NCBI GenBank assembly: GCA_027296625.1
Contig: JAPUIX010000012.1
Span: 1 to 39,860, forward strand
Length of the DNA: 39,860 nucleotides
From: Gammaproteobacteria bacterium
Lineage (GTDB): Bacteria; Pseudomonadota; Gammaproteobacteria; JAKEHO01
Reading direction: 5' to 3'
A program made the translations under genes and the position numbers. Numbering within the stretch: the first letter of the stretch is position 1; every line of letters begins with the position of its first letter. This document shows positions 30,224-38,809 of this stretch, piece after piece. Under the pieces are notes generated by a model that saw only the letters and a list, made by a program, of their open reading frames with translations, was not told where the DNA came from and did not search any database.

Positions 30224-31048
30224 TTGGTCCTCATAAACGGAACACCTTGCGAATATATTGCCGTTCATGAGCGAGGTCTACATTACGGTGATGGTCTATT
30301 TGAGACGATGCCGGTGGTCGATGGGAAGCCCCTGTGTTGGGAACGACATATTAACCGTCTTCATCACGCCTGCGAGCGGTTGCGCATTCCATTTCCCGGT
30401 GAACGATTGCTTGTTGACGAGGCACAGCAAGTGTGTGCCGCAGTTAAACACGGTGTCTTAAAGATCATTCTTACGCGGGGAAGCGGCGCTCGCGGCTATC
30501 GTGCGCCCATCGACGCCGAACCCACCCGCATCATTGCGGAGTACCCCTGGCCGAATTATCCACAGGCGTATTACACCCACGGCATTACGGTCCGTTTGTG
30601 CGATACGCGCTTAGGCCGTAACAAGGATCTTGCTGGCATCAAGCACCTGAATCGATTGGAGCAAGTGCTTGCCCGTAGTGAGTGGGACGATCCCTCTGTA
30701 GCAGAAGGATTAATGCTGGACACTGAGGATTATGTCATTGAAGGCACGATGACCAATCTTTTTATGGTATCAAATGAGGAACTCGTCACGCCTGACTTAA
30801 TGTTCTGCGGTATCGCTGGCGTGATGCGGAGCCTTGTGATAGATGCTGCGCCCAAACTTGGAATAGCATTAAAAGTAACGAATTTACGTCTAGGGGATCT
30901 AATGAGCGCGGAAGAGGTATTTTTATGTAACAGTGTAGTTGGCATATGGGTAGTAAGGCAACTCGACCAACACGAATATCCTTTTGGTAGTCTGGCAAAC
31001 CGGATGATCGAGCACCTTCACGAAGAAAGGGTTTTAGCAATTGGCTGA
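30224..31048 (+). CDS. pabC: Aminodeoxychorismate lyase PabC
   Basis: PabC is a class IV PLP enzyme that releases pyruvate from aminodeoxychorismate to give p-aminobenzoate for folate. The 274 residues have HERGLHYGDGLFETM at the start and the PLP lysine K140 in LAGIKHLNRLEQVLAR. EGTMTNLFMV follows. The start is TTG 30224 with AAGGAG upstream. It overlaps mltG by 8 nt. The pabC-mltG-tmk-holB order is standard. Confidence 0.94.
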   Translation: MVLINGTPCEYIAVHERGLHYGDGLFETMPVVDGKPLCWERHINRLHHACERLRIPFPGERLLVDEAQQVCAAVKHGVLKIILTRGSGARGYRAPIDAEPTRIIAEYPWPNYPQAYYTHGITVRLCDTRLGRNKDLAGIKHLNRLEQVLARSEWDDPSVAEGLMLDTEDYVIEGTMTNLFMVSNEELVTPDLMFCGIAGVMRSLVIDAAPKLGIALKVTNLRLGDLMSAEEVFLCNSVVGIWVVRQLDQHEYPFGSLANRMIEHLHEERVLAIG

Positions 31049-32075
31049 AACGCGCCATGTTGCAATCACAATCTTAGCCATTTCCCTTTTATTGGCAGGC
31101 TTTTTCGGAGTTTGGCTTTGGACAGACGTTCAGCGTGCAATGAACACCCCGATTGCATTAGATCATTCTTCCCTGAGATACGCCATTAAGCCCGGCATGA
31201 CCCTCCGAGCCGTGGCATATGAGCTGGCTGATCTTGGCGTACTTAAACATCCCAATTACATGATTTTGGTGGGACGCTTACAGGGCAACGAAGGGGAAAT
31301 CAAAGTAGGCGAATATGAATTTAGCCCGGCTTCAACACCATTACAGATGCTAGATGACTTCGTTAAAGGGAAGGTGCTTCAATATGCTTTAAGACTCATT
31401 GAGGGATGGACTTTCTCAGAGGTCCTGGCGGCTGTCAAAAACGATGAATATTTGATTCATCATCTAACGGACTATGATCACGAAGCGGTCATGACCAAAC
31501 TGGGCCAACCTGGCGTTCACCCGGAAGGGCGATTTTTCCCCGATACCTATTTTTTCCCCTTGGGCACCACAGACATCGATTTTCTGCTGTGGGCGCAAAA
31601 GACGATGGATGAAGTCCTCGCCGAAGAATGGACACGACGGGATTTCGATCTGCCGTATAATTCGCCTTATGCAGCATTAATTATGGCATCAATCATAGAA
31701 AAGGAGACGGGTGTAGCCGAGGAACGTTCTAAAATCAGTGGCGTTTTTGTGCGGCGACTGCAGCGCGGCATGAAGCTGCAAACAGATCCAACCGTGATCT
31801 ACGCCCTTGGAGATCAATTCGAAGGTAACATCAAGCGAACACACCTGGACATTGACAGCCCCTATAATACTTATCGCAACCGAGGTCTTACGCCGACCCC
31901 CATTGCAATGCCGGGCGCGGATTCTATCCATGCAGCCCTACATCCTGCGGCGGGTGACGCCCTCTATTTCGTCTCGAAAGGTGACGGCACCCACCATTTT
32001 TCAGGATCACTCGCTGAGCACAAGCAAGCAGTGAAAAAATATCAATTAAATAGTATGTCTATAACGCGCGAATAA
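31041..32075 (+). CDS. mltG: Endolytic murein transglycosylase MltG (YceG)
   Basis: MltG cuts nascent glycan strands at the inner membrane and limits their length. The 344 residues have one N-terminal membrane segment (about 7-27). The YceG catalytic domain contains E220 in MASIIEKETGV, aligned with the catalytic glutamate of E. coli MltG (E218), then LQTDPTVIYALG and NTYRNRGLTPTPI. The start is TTG 31041, overlapping pabC by 8 nt. Confidence 0.95.
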   Translation: MAETRHVAITILAISLLLAGFFGVWLWTDVQRAMNTPIALDHSSLRYAIKPGMTLRAVAYELADLGVLKHPNYMILVGRLQGNEGEIKVGEYEFSPASTPLQMLDDFVKGKVLQYALRLIEGWTFSEVLAAVKNDEYLIHHLTDYDHEAVMTKLGQPGVHPEGRFFPDTYFFPLGTTDIDFLLWAQKTMDEVLAEEWTRRDFDLPYNSPYAALIMASIIEKETGVAEERSKISGVFVRRLQRGMKLQTDPTVIYALGDQFEGNIKRTHLDIDSPYNTYRNRGLTPTPIAMPGADSIHAALHPAAGDALYFVSKGDGTHHFSGSLAEHKQAVKKYQLNSMSITRE

Positions 32076-32102
32076 TATATTAAAGACAGCGACCCCCAGA
32101 AA

Positions 32103-32720
32103 ATGGGTTATTTTATTACACTTGAAGGTATAGAAGGGGCAGGGAAGAGTACTAACGCAAGATTGCTCAGTGAGCACATTGAGCAATCCGGCAGGCAAGT
32201 TCTGTTAACAAGAGAACCGGGTGGCACGCAGGTTGGTGAGACCATACGAACTTTATTATTGGACAGCCACCAACTGAATATCACAGCGGATACAGAGTTA
32301 CTATTGATGTTCGCTGCTCGTGCCGAGCATTTAGATAAGGCGATCAAACCTGCATTGTGCGCGGGTAAGGTCGTTGTATGTGACCGCTTTACGGATGCGA
32401 GTTATGCATACCAGGGCCATGGAAGGAGTATTCCCACAGAACGCATATCAGTTTTGGAATCCTGGGTACAAGGCGATCTAAAACCTGATCTGACCCTCCT
32501 GTTAGATGTGCCGGTAGAAATTGGAATCAAGCGCATTAGCGCGCGCGGCAGTGCAGATCGCTTTGAGCGCGAGAGAGCAGAATTTTTCGAAGCAGTCCGT
32601 GACTGCTACATATCTCTTGCGAAGACTGACGCTGAACGGATCCGAATCATTGATGCTACGTTGCCGCTGTCTGAGGTACAGGCCAAAATTCGATCACTTG
32701 TTGACAGTGTGCTGACATGA
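32103..32720 (+). CDS. tmk: Thymidylate kinase
   Basis: Tmk phosphorylates dTMP to dTDP. The 205 residues have the P-loop GIEGAGKST (9-17), the TREPGGTQVGE stretch, and VCDRFTDASYAYQGHGR. The lid region has RISARGSADRFERE. The ATG is 27 nt after mltG. The TGA overlaps the holB ATG by 4 nt. Confidence 0.96.
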   Translation: MGYFITLEGIEGAGKSTNARLLSEHIEQSGRQVLLTREPGGTQVGETIRTLLLDSHQLNITADTELLLMFAARAEHLDKAIKPALCAGKVVVCDRFTDASYAYQGHGRSIPTERISVLESWVQGDLKPDLTLLLDVPVEIGIKRISARGSADRFERERAEFFEAVRDCYISLAKTDAERIRIIDATLPLSEVQAKIRSLVDSVLT

Positions 32721-33724
32721 CTGAGATCTTGCCTTGGCATAAAGGCGCGTGGGAGACTCTTCTGGAAGCCCGCCGCGCAGGCCGATTTCCTCACGCATTG
32801 TTGCTCACTGGTCCGAGGGGCATCGGGCTCGGTCAATTTTCAAGACAACTGGCCGCAGGCTTGTTGTGCCGTGAGCCGCTTGCGAATGGATTGGCGTGTC
32901 ATGCTTGTAAGGCGTGTCGGCTGATTGAAGCGGGCTACCATCCCGATCTCTTTATCGCGATGCCAGAAGCGGAGGGCAAACCAATCAAGATCGATCAGAT
33001 CCGGGAATTGATCGAGTTCGTCAGTCTAAAAAGCCAATACGAACGCGACAAAATAGGCATTATCGATCCAGCGGATGCGATGAATCGAAATGCCGCCAAC
33101 AGTTTGCTGAAGACCTTGGAAGAACCACCGCCTCAGTCGCGCATGTTACTGCTTAGCCACCGGCCATCATTTCTTCCGGTTACCGTCCGAAGCCGATGTC
33201 AACGGGTTGACCTCATTGCTTCGCCACGATCTGAAGTGATCGCATGGCTTGCGAGCCGGATGAAGGCGCCGCACGAACCGGAGGACCTGCTTTCGCTGGC
33301 AGGCAATGGGCCACTCGGGGCCCTGAGAATGCTGGAAGAAGGGGCCTACACCCTGCCACAGGCGCTTCTCGACGACTTAGAAGCCCTATCGCTAAAGCGG
33401 TCGGATCCGGTGACGATCGCACAAAAATGGCTCAGCGTTGGGCCAGCTGAAGTGATTGGGTGCTTAATGAGGCTCACAGTCGACATGGCGCGCCTGAAAC
33501 TGACAGCGGATCCGCCAACCCTTACTAACAGAAGCGCTCGGAACCGCTTGAAAGTATTGATAAAACCGCTAGACTTAACTCAGGTATTGGATTGCTACGA
33601 GCGGCTATCGCAGCATCACGTGCTACTAAGCGGCTATTCCAACGTAAATGCTCAAAGTCTGCTAGAAGACGTTACCATTCAGTGGGCGGAGTATAGAGAC
33701 ACCAACGAGAGGAGCATCTTGTGA
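32717..33724 (+). CDS. holB: DNA polymerase III delta' subunit (HolB)
   Basis: HolB is the delta' subunit of the clamp loader. The 335 residues keep a degenerate nucleotide-binding loop (GPRGIGLGQFSRQ, 32-44) and a zinc module with C51, C61, C64 and C67. The NSLLKTLEEPPP stretch and the VRSRCQRV arginine-finger region follow. It overlaps tmk by 4 nt and pilZ by 4 nt. Confidence 0.94.
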   Translation: MTEILPWHKGAWETLLEARRAGRFPHALLLTGPRGIGLGQFSRQLAAGLLCREPLANGLACHACKACRLIEAGYHPDLFIAMPEAEGKPIKIDQIRELIEFVSLKSQYERDKIGIIDPADAMNRNAANSLLKTLEEPPPQSRMLLLSHRPSFLPVTVRSRCQRVDLIASPRSEVIAWLASRMKAPHEPEDLLSLAGNGPLGALRMLEEGAYTLPQALLDDLEALSLKRSDPVTIAQKWLSVGPAEVIGCLMRLTVDMARLKLTADPPTLTNRSARNRLKVLIKPLDLTQVLDCYERLSQHHVLLSGYSNVNAQSLLEDVTIQWAEYRDTNERSIL

Positions 33725-34080
33725 CCGCAACTGCTGGCCGAGATCCACGTCAAGGTATTTTATCGCTCACTATTCGCGATAAGAGTGCTTTGTATGCAGC
33801 GTATATGCCGTTTATTAAGAATGGCGGCCTGTTTATCCCTACGGCGAAGAAATACAAGATCGGGGATGAGGTCTTCCTCTTGTTGACGCTGATGGACAGC
33901 AAGGAAAAGCTACCCGTTGCCGGTCGTGTGGTGTGGATTACCCCTGTCGGCGCCCAGGGCAACAAGAGTGCGGGCATTGGTGTCCAGTTCAGTGAGCTGG
34001 ATAAGGGTGCAACGCGCAATAAGATCGAAACCCAGCTAGCCGGTGCCCTGAAGTCCGATAGAAACACCCACACGATGTAA
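33721..34080 (+). CDS. pilZ: Type IV pilus-type PilZ domain protein
   Basis: A 119-residue single PilZ domain in the position of Pseudomonas pilZ, between holB and tatD, where it is needed for type IV pilus assembly. The segment FIPTAKKYKIGDEVFLLLTLMD and the VVWITPVGAQGNKSAGIGVQF motif are typical. The N-terminal RxxxR arginines that bind c-di-GMP are not seen, as in the original PilZ protein. A GTG start overlaps holB by 4 nt. The TAA overlaps the tatD ATG by one base. Confidence 0.92.
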   Translation: MTATAGRDPRQGILSLTIRDKSALYAAYMPFIKNGGLFIPTAKKYKIGDEVFLLLTLMDSKEKLPVAGRVVWITPVGAQGNKSAGIGVQFSELDKGATRNKIETQLAGALKSDRNTHTM

Positions 34081-34868
34081 TGGCGGGCTTGTTAGTCGAC
34101 TCGCACTGCCACCTTCCTCTCCTAGACTTACATGACCTTGGCGGCAGCCTAGATGCTGTGCTCTCCAGTGCACGTGAGTTCGGTGTTGGCCACTTCCTAT
34201 GCGTCTCGGTTGATCTCGCCAGTTTCCCTGACGTGCTGCGTCTGGCGCACACGTATGACAACGTTTTCGCATCCGTAGGTGTCCATCCAAACGCCGAGGC
34301 AGGAGAAGAGCCCACCGCCGACGAACTCGCCCAACACGCGTCCGACGCACGCGTCATTGCCATTGGCGAGACAGGGCTTGATTACTATCGCAGCACAGGC
34401 GAGCTGGATTGGCAACGGGATCGGTTACGGATCCACATTGCCGCCGCAAAAAAAGCTCGTAAGCCATTGATTATACATATGCGGGAAGCCGCACAAGACC
34501 TGCTGTGCATCCTGGAAGAGGAGGGCGCCGAGAAGGTCGGTGGCGTGATGCACTGCTTCACGGGGGACAACGATACCGCCCAGCGGGCCATGGCGATGAA
34601 TTTCTATATCTCCTTCTCCGGCATCGTTACCTTTAAGAACGCCACGGCGCTGCAGGAAGTTGCCGCCGGGATACCGCTTGAGCGCTTGCTCGTTGAAACG
34701 GATGCGCCGTATTTGGCCCCCGTTCCGCACCGTGGCCAACAGAACCAACCGGCGTATGCGCGGCACGTGGCTGAGTCCCTTGCTCAGCTCCGGAATATGC
34801 GGTTTGCTGAGCTCGCCGAGGCCACGACCCAGAACTTCTTTGCGCTCTTCAAAGGCGCGCTGCCCTGA
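34080..34868 (+). CDS. TatD-family metal-dependent hydrolase (YcfH type)
   Basis: A 262-residue TatD-family nuclease/hydrolase. Metal ligands are visible in DSHCHL (D7, H9, H11). Further motifs are GETGLDYYR, PLIIHMREA, GVMHCFTG and LLVETDAPYLAP, in the canonical order. The family cleaves DNA or D-aminoacyl substrates; the exact role of the YcfH branch is not settled. It ends the holB-pilZ block and converges with the class V enzyme 13 nt away. Confidence 0.93.
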   Translation: MAGLLVDSHCHLPLLDLHDLGGSLDAVLSSAREFGVGHFLCVSVDLASFPDVLRLAHTYDNVFASVGVHPNAEAGEEPTADELAQHASDARVIAIGETGLDYYRSTGELDWQRDRLRIHIAAAKKARKPLIIHMREAAQDLLCILEEEGAEKVGGVMHCFTGDNDTAQRAMAMNFYISFSGIVTFKNATALQEVAAGIPLERLLVETDAPYLAPVPHRGQQNQPAYARHVAESLAQLRNMRFAELAEATTQNFFALFKGALP

Positions 34869-34881
34869 TCCCGGGGGGACC

Positions 34882-36015
34882 CTACAGGGCAAGGAGACAC
34901 TCAAGGGCCCGGTCGAGCTTGGCTCTTGGCGTGTAGAAATGCGGGGAAAAGCGGATCGCGCCTTGGCGCAGCGCGCAGATAACGCCGGATTGTGTGAGCT
35001 TCCGATGAACCGTTTTTAGGTCCACCGTTTCTGGGCGAAAAGCGACGATGCCCGCATAGCGCCCCGGCGCCTTCGGGGTTCGCAAGGTAAACTGACTTTT
35101 AGAACCAATAACATCAATAAGATATGATGAATTCTTAAGAACATTTCTCTCAATCTGCTCCATGCCAATCTCCTGGAAAAGGGTGAGACTGGCGGATAAG
35201 GCGTGGACGCCCAGCATATTGGGGCTGCCGCATTCGAAACGACGCGCCGTAGGCGCCACTCGCCAGTCCCGCCGGTCGTAATCAAGATAATCTTCGGTCA
35301 TATGCCAACCATATTCGTTAAGGTTCAGCCGCTCGCGCAATGCGCTCCGGCAATAAAAGAGCGCCAAGCCCTCCGGTCCCATCATCCATTTATGCCCATC
35401 GGCCATGACGAAATCAGCTTTAACAGCCTGCACATCAAAGCGCACGGCGCCCAAGCTCTGAATCGCATCGACACAAAATAAGATATTGTTGTCGCTGCAG
35501 AAATTGCCTAGCTCGCTGAGATTAAGCTGTATCCCCGAGCCGTACTGCACTGAGCTGATTGTCAGTAGGTGCGTGTTCTCGTCACAAGCGGCGATGAGCG
35601 CTTGTTCAGGTTCCTTAACTCCTTCGATGGCGACTTCGCGAAATTCGACGCCCAAGGGCGCCAGCGCCTGCCAAACGATGCGATTTGAGGAAAATTCCTG
35701 GTCGCTGGAGACGATATTCTGCCCACGTTGCCAGTTGAGGCCACTGGCGACAAACGACAGGGCTTCCGAGGTATTTTTTAAAAGCGCAATATCGTCGGCC
35801 GACGGGGCGTTAATCAGCGCCGCCAGCTGCTCGCGCAGCCCCGTCTCCTGCGCGATCCAGGCGGAATAGTTCAGTGCGCCACGAGTAATGTTCTCCCGGG
35901 CAAATTCCTCGATGGCACGGGCGGCACGCCGCGGCCAAGGCGAAACACCCGCGTGATTGAGATAGATGACGTCATCGGGTTGCGGGAACTCAATCTCAAG
36001 CTTCACAGAGGCCAT
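34882..36015 (-). CDS. Class V PLP-dependent aminotransferase / desulfurase-like enzyme
   Basis: A 377-residue fold-type I PLP enzyme of the NifS/isopenicillin-N-epimerase superfamily. It begins VIYLNHAGVSPWPRRA. D183 (FCVDAIQSLG) and K209 (ADGHKWMMGPEG) are the cofactor aspartate and lysine, and the C-terminal substrate-binding segment is GAIRFSPHFYTP. The cysteine loop of true cysteine desulfurases is not seen where it would be expected, so a desulfurase role is doubtful. The substrate is unknown. No Isc or Suf genes are nearby. It marks the end of the conserved housekeeping order. Confidence 0.85.
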   Translation of the reverse strand: MASVKLEIEFPQPDDVIYLNHAGVSPWPRRAARAIEEFARENITRGALNYSAWIAQETGLREQLAALINAPSADDIALLKNTSEALSFVASGLNWQRGQNIVSSDQEFSSNRIVWQALAPLGVEFREVAIEGVKEPEQALIAACDENTHLLTISSVQYGSGIQLNLSELGNFCSDNNILFCVDAIQSLGAVRFDVQAVKADFVMADGHKWMMGPEGLALFYCRSALRERLNLNEYGWHMTEDYLDYDRRDWRVAPTARRFECGSPNMLGVHALSASLTLFQEIGMEQIERNVLKNSSYLIDVIGSKSQFTLRTPKAPGRYAGIVAFRPETVDLKTVHRKLTQSGVICALRQGAIRFSPHFYTPRAKLDRALECLLAL

Positions 36016-36367
36016 GATTCACGACGTCATCCGAGGACCGGTCGGCATTCTAGCAGGGAACCCCATCTTCAGCAGCCAGCGCACGGCGGAAATCGCCGCC
36101 CTGGATTTCGCATGTGCCGTGGGCGAAAATCGCCGCTAAAGTACGAACACGGCTCATGCTAAATAAGTCCGTCATCCCCGAACCGGACACGGAGGGCGCG
36201 GGGTCGGTCTATGCAACCTGAAATCTGCAGTGCAGTCACGGAAATCATGGGAAAGGGGGTATTTTAGGCGGCTTCGAGTCGACCCATAAGAACAGCTAAA
36301 AGGCCGAAGGGGTATATGGGCATCGGCAATGGGCACTTGTTGAGGGGGCATCACCTTGGCTACTTCG

Positions 36368-36383
36368 CATAATGTATATTATG
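36368..36383. promoter_or_regulatory. AT-rich palindrome, possible operator
   Basis: CATAAT (36368-36373), GTAT, ATTATG (36378-36383) is a 16-nt inverted repeat in otherwise GC-richer DNA, about 250 nt before the 721-residue protein. It is a candidate binding site for a dimeric regulator. The protein is not known. Confidence 0.3.
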
Positions 36384-36574
36384 TTAAATCACAATCCTAT
36401 CCAACGGCGCTCATCTAAAGCCGTACACATCACCCAAAGAAACCAAACCAGGCTGCCCCCCTTCAGCTATCCAGTCGGCCGTTACCGCCACCAACGTCTG
36501 TGATGTGAAGGGAGTCTCAAACTCCAGCAATACAATAAGCTAGAATACTCTCTAACGACAGAACATGAAGTTTT

Positions 36575-36615
36575 GGGCGGGGCTACGTCCCTGTTAAGCA
36601 ACCGCCCCATGGGGC
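36575..36615 (+). promoter_or_regulatory. Nested GC-rich inverted repeats in the putative leader
   Basis: GGGCGG (36575-36580) can pair with CCGCCC (36602-36607). GCCCC (36604-36608) could instead be engaged by a second GGGGC at 36611-36615, so the two pairings compete. The element ends about 15 nt before the start codon at 36631. It could act as a translational switch or attenuator. No known riboswitch class is recognised. Confidence 0.3.
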
Positions 36616-36630
36616 TCACAACAAAATCTG

Positions 36631-38796
36631 ATGGTGACAGCCTACCGACAAGGGGCCAAAGCCCCCTTTTGGACCAAGCTCGCCGGCCTTCTCGTCGTGA
36701 TCGCAAGCTTCAGTGCTACCCCATTACATGCCGCGCCCCCCGAACCGGAACCCGACGCGCAGCCAACGCCTGCGGGGGAAACCGAACCGACAGTGCCTGA
36801 AGCACCCGCACCCGACCCAGCGCCCCCCCGCGTGCCACCCCCAGAGACCTCAGAGCCCGGCCTAGAAGAGACAGAAGAGCCAACGGAGGACCTTGGCGAG
36901 GCGGCCCCGGAGGGCCCAGAATCCTACATCGACCAGCTTATTGGCGAGGAGCTCACTGAGGAGGAGTTGGAAGCGCTGGATGCCGAGGAACTGGCCGTCC
37001 CTGGCGTCGGCAGGGAGTCCCTGACCATGGAATACCGCTTGTTTCACCAAAATATCACCGATATTGACCCCGAATTTGAAAACGGCCTGGCGGCCTTCTG
37101 GCGGCGCGAAACTGTGAACTACGGGCACCTCAGTGTGGATGTCTTGGGTAAATACGTCATCAATGACCTCAGGGAGGATGGCGAGAATCGCACCGGTGCG
37201 AGCTTTACCCTCCGACAGGACGAGTTTGCCCTGACGAATCGCTTGCTGATGGATAACTTCCTTGGGGATGCCCGCGCCGTCACCAATCCGCTCATGAGCC
37301 AAAGCTTCCGGTTTCAACTGCCCTCCTCCATCATCCGTGGCGGCAGCAGCGCCCTCTACAGCGACAAGACGGAATTTCGCGTCACAGGTGGCCAGGTCGG
37401 CCGCCTCGACGGCATCGCCACACCCACCTTTGAAAACCAGGGCGACACCCTCTGGGGGCTTGGCCTAACCCATGAGTTTGAGAAAAACATGAGTTTTGGG
37501 CTGCAGGGCTGGTCCTTGATCGACAACCCACAAATTCCCAATCACGAAAGCGTCGCTGGCGCCATCCAGTACGACAACGCCGAGGCCCGGCAACGTCACC
37601 AGTTGCATAGCCTCTATGACACCACGGGCAACTGGGGCGCGTGGTACGACGGCGACAGCTGGGTCAAGCGCTGGCGGCACCGCTATGGGCTGTTTCGCTT
37701 CGACCCCGGGCTCTTGTGGACCGACGTGCAGATCGTCAATGATCGCCAGGGGCTCTACTGGCGCGGTGAGAAGCGGACCTTCCGGCGTAACTGGAGCGCC
37801 GCTATCGACTATGTCGAGACCAACATTGACGCGGATCCAACGCTGGCCGGGCAAGAACTCTACACCGGCTTTCTCAGCACCGGCTGGCGCGTACGTCGCA
37901 AGACCCAGTTAGGCGGGATCGTGAATCTCGCTTTTCGGCGCCCCGGCGAGGGGCTGCCCTCGGATTCAACAGACGCCTATCGGGTGACGGGCTTTATCGA
38001 CCAGGGGTCCCGGTTCGGTCAGAGCCGCCTCCAGCTCGTCCTCGGTAAAACAATAAATGATCAGAATCCAGACATCGACAACTACCAGATCACCTGGGAC
38101 CAGGGTTGGGCGGTCCCGAGCACCCATCGCCTCGGTACCACCGTCTCCTATGAACGCGAGGAGGAAAACGGTGATAACACCGACCGCACGACGCTGCAAA
38201 GCACCTATGCCCGCGACATCACGGCCAACCTCAATGTCAATGGCAGCGTCAACTTCGTGATGGTGGACGGCGATACCGCAGGTGAGAACCGGGCGCTGAA
38301 CTTCAATTTCGGGCTCTTCTGGCAATTCTTCAGGAACTGGTCGGCGAACTTCTCCATCAACTACGACCGCAACGTCACAGAACCGCCTGCCGGGGCTCGC
38401 CTGACCCTGGAGGACACGCGCATATTCTTCACGCTGAGGCGCACCCAGGTCGGTGGCGGTGCGCCGCGGGTGTACGGGCGCCAAACCGGCGAGCATGGCA
38501 AGGGCCGCCTGGTGGGCCGGGTCTTTATGGATGAGAATCGTGACGGGCGGTGGCAGCCGAGCGAGCCGGGCATCCCAGGGCTGACCGTTTATCTGGACGG
38601 GCGTTTCGCAGGCCAGACGGACCCCGATGGCCGCTACGAGATCTGGCCGGTGGCCGCTGGCGAGCATCAGGTGTTTATTGCGCTCGAAGACGTACCGCTC
38701 CCCTGGGGGCTCGTGGAGGAAACACCGAGACGCTTCCAGGTCCTGGTCCGCGATGCCACCGAGATCGATTTCCCGCTGGTGAGGCTCGACCAGTAG
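36631..38796 (+). CDS. Secreted outer-membrane beta-barrel (usher-like) protein with C-terminal SdrD-B-like domain
   Basis: A 721-residue exported protein of no family I can name with certainty. The signal peptide is about residues 1-34 (hydrophobic LAGLLVVIASFSA, cleavage after PLHA). Residues 35-97 are Pro/Glu-rich and 98-121 form a very acidic helix. Residues about 126-615 are a long series of alternating, aromatic-rich beta strands like an outer-membrane barrel. From about 622 comes one SdrD-B/Cna-B-like domain, with the calcium-type loop D634-x-N636-x-D638 and EPGIPGLTVYLDG, then DPDGRYEI. Barrel size and the terminal Ig-like domain recall an usher, but the usual N-terminal usher domain is absent. 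The neighbouring PapD-like chaperone supports a role in surface-fibre assembly. No cysteines are evident in the mature protein. Confidence 0.75.
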   Translation: MVTAYRQGAKAPFWTKLAGLLVVIASFSATPLHAAPPEPEPDAQPTPAGETEPTVPEAPAPDPAPPRVPPPETSEPGLEETEEPTEDLGEAAPEGPESYIDQLIGEELTEEELEALDAEELAVPGVGRESLTMEYRLFHQNITDIDPEFENGLAAFWRRETVNYGHLSVDVLGKYVINDLREDGENRTGASFTLRQDEFALTNRLLMDNFLGDARAVTNPLMSQSFRFQLPSSIIRGGSSALYSDKTEFRVTGGQVGRLDGIATPTFENQGDTLWGLGLTHEFEKNMSFGLQGWSLIDNPQIPNHESVAGAIQYDNAEARQRHQLHSLYDTTGNWGAWYDGDSWVKRWRHRYGLFRFDPGLLWTDVQIVNDRQGLYWRGEKRTFRRNWSAAIDYVETNIDADPTLAGQELYTGFLSTGWRVRRKTQLGGIVNLAFRRPGEGLPSDSTDAYRVTGFIDQGSRFGQSRLQLVLGKTINDQNPDIDNYQITWDQGWAVPSTHRLGTTVSYEREEENGDNTDRTTLQSTYARDITANLNVNGSVNFVMVDGDTAGENRALNFNFGLFWQFFRNWSANFSINYDRNVTEPPAGARLTLEDTRIFFTLRRTQVGGGAPRVYGRQTGEHGKGRLVGRVFMDENRDGRWQPSEPGIPGLTVYLDGRFAGQTDPDGRYEIWPVAAGEHQVFIALEDVPLPWGLVEETPRRFQVLVRDATEIDFPLVRLDQ

Positions 38797-38809
38797 GCCC
38801 TTCTCCCCC

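Larger units (their letters stand above)
36016..36630 (+). other. Non-coding gap upstream of the beta-barrel gene
   Basis: This 615-nt gap holds no convincing gene on either strand; the frames present are short and unlike any family. It contains an AT-rich palindrome at 36368-36383 and a GC-rich nested inverted repeat at 36575-36615. It presumably carries promoters for the class V enzyme (leftwards) and the 721-residue protein (rightwards), though no good hexamer pair was found. Confidence 0.5.
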
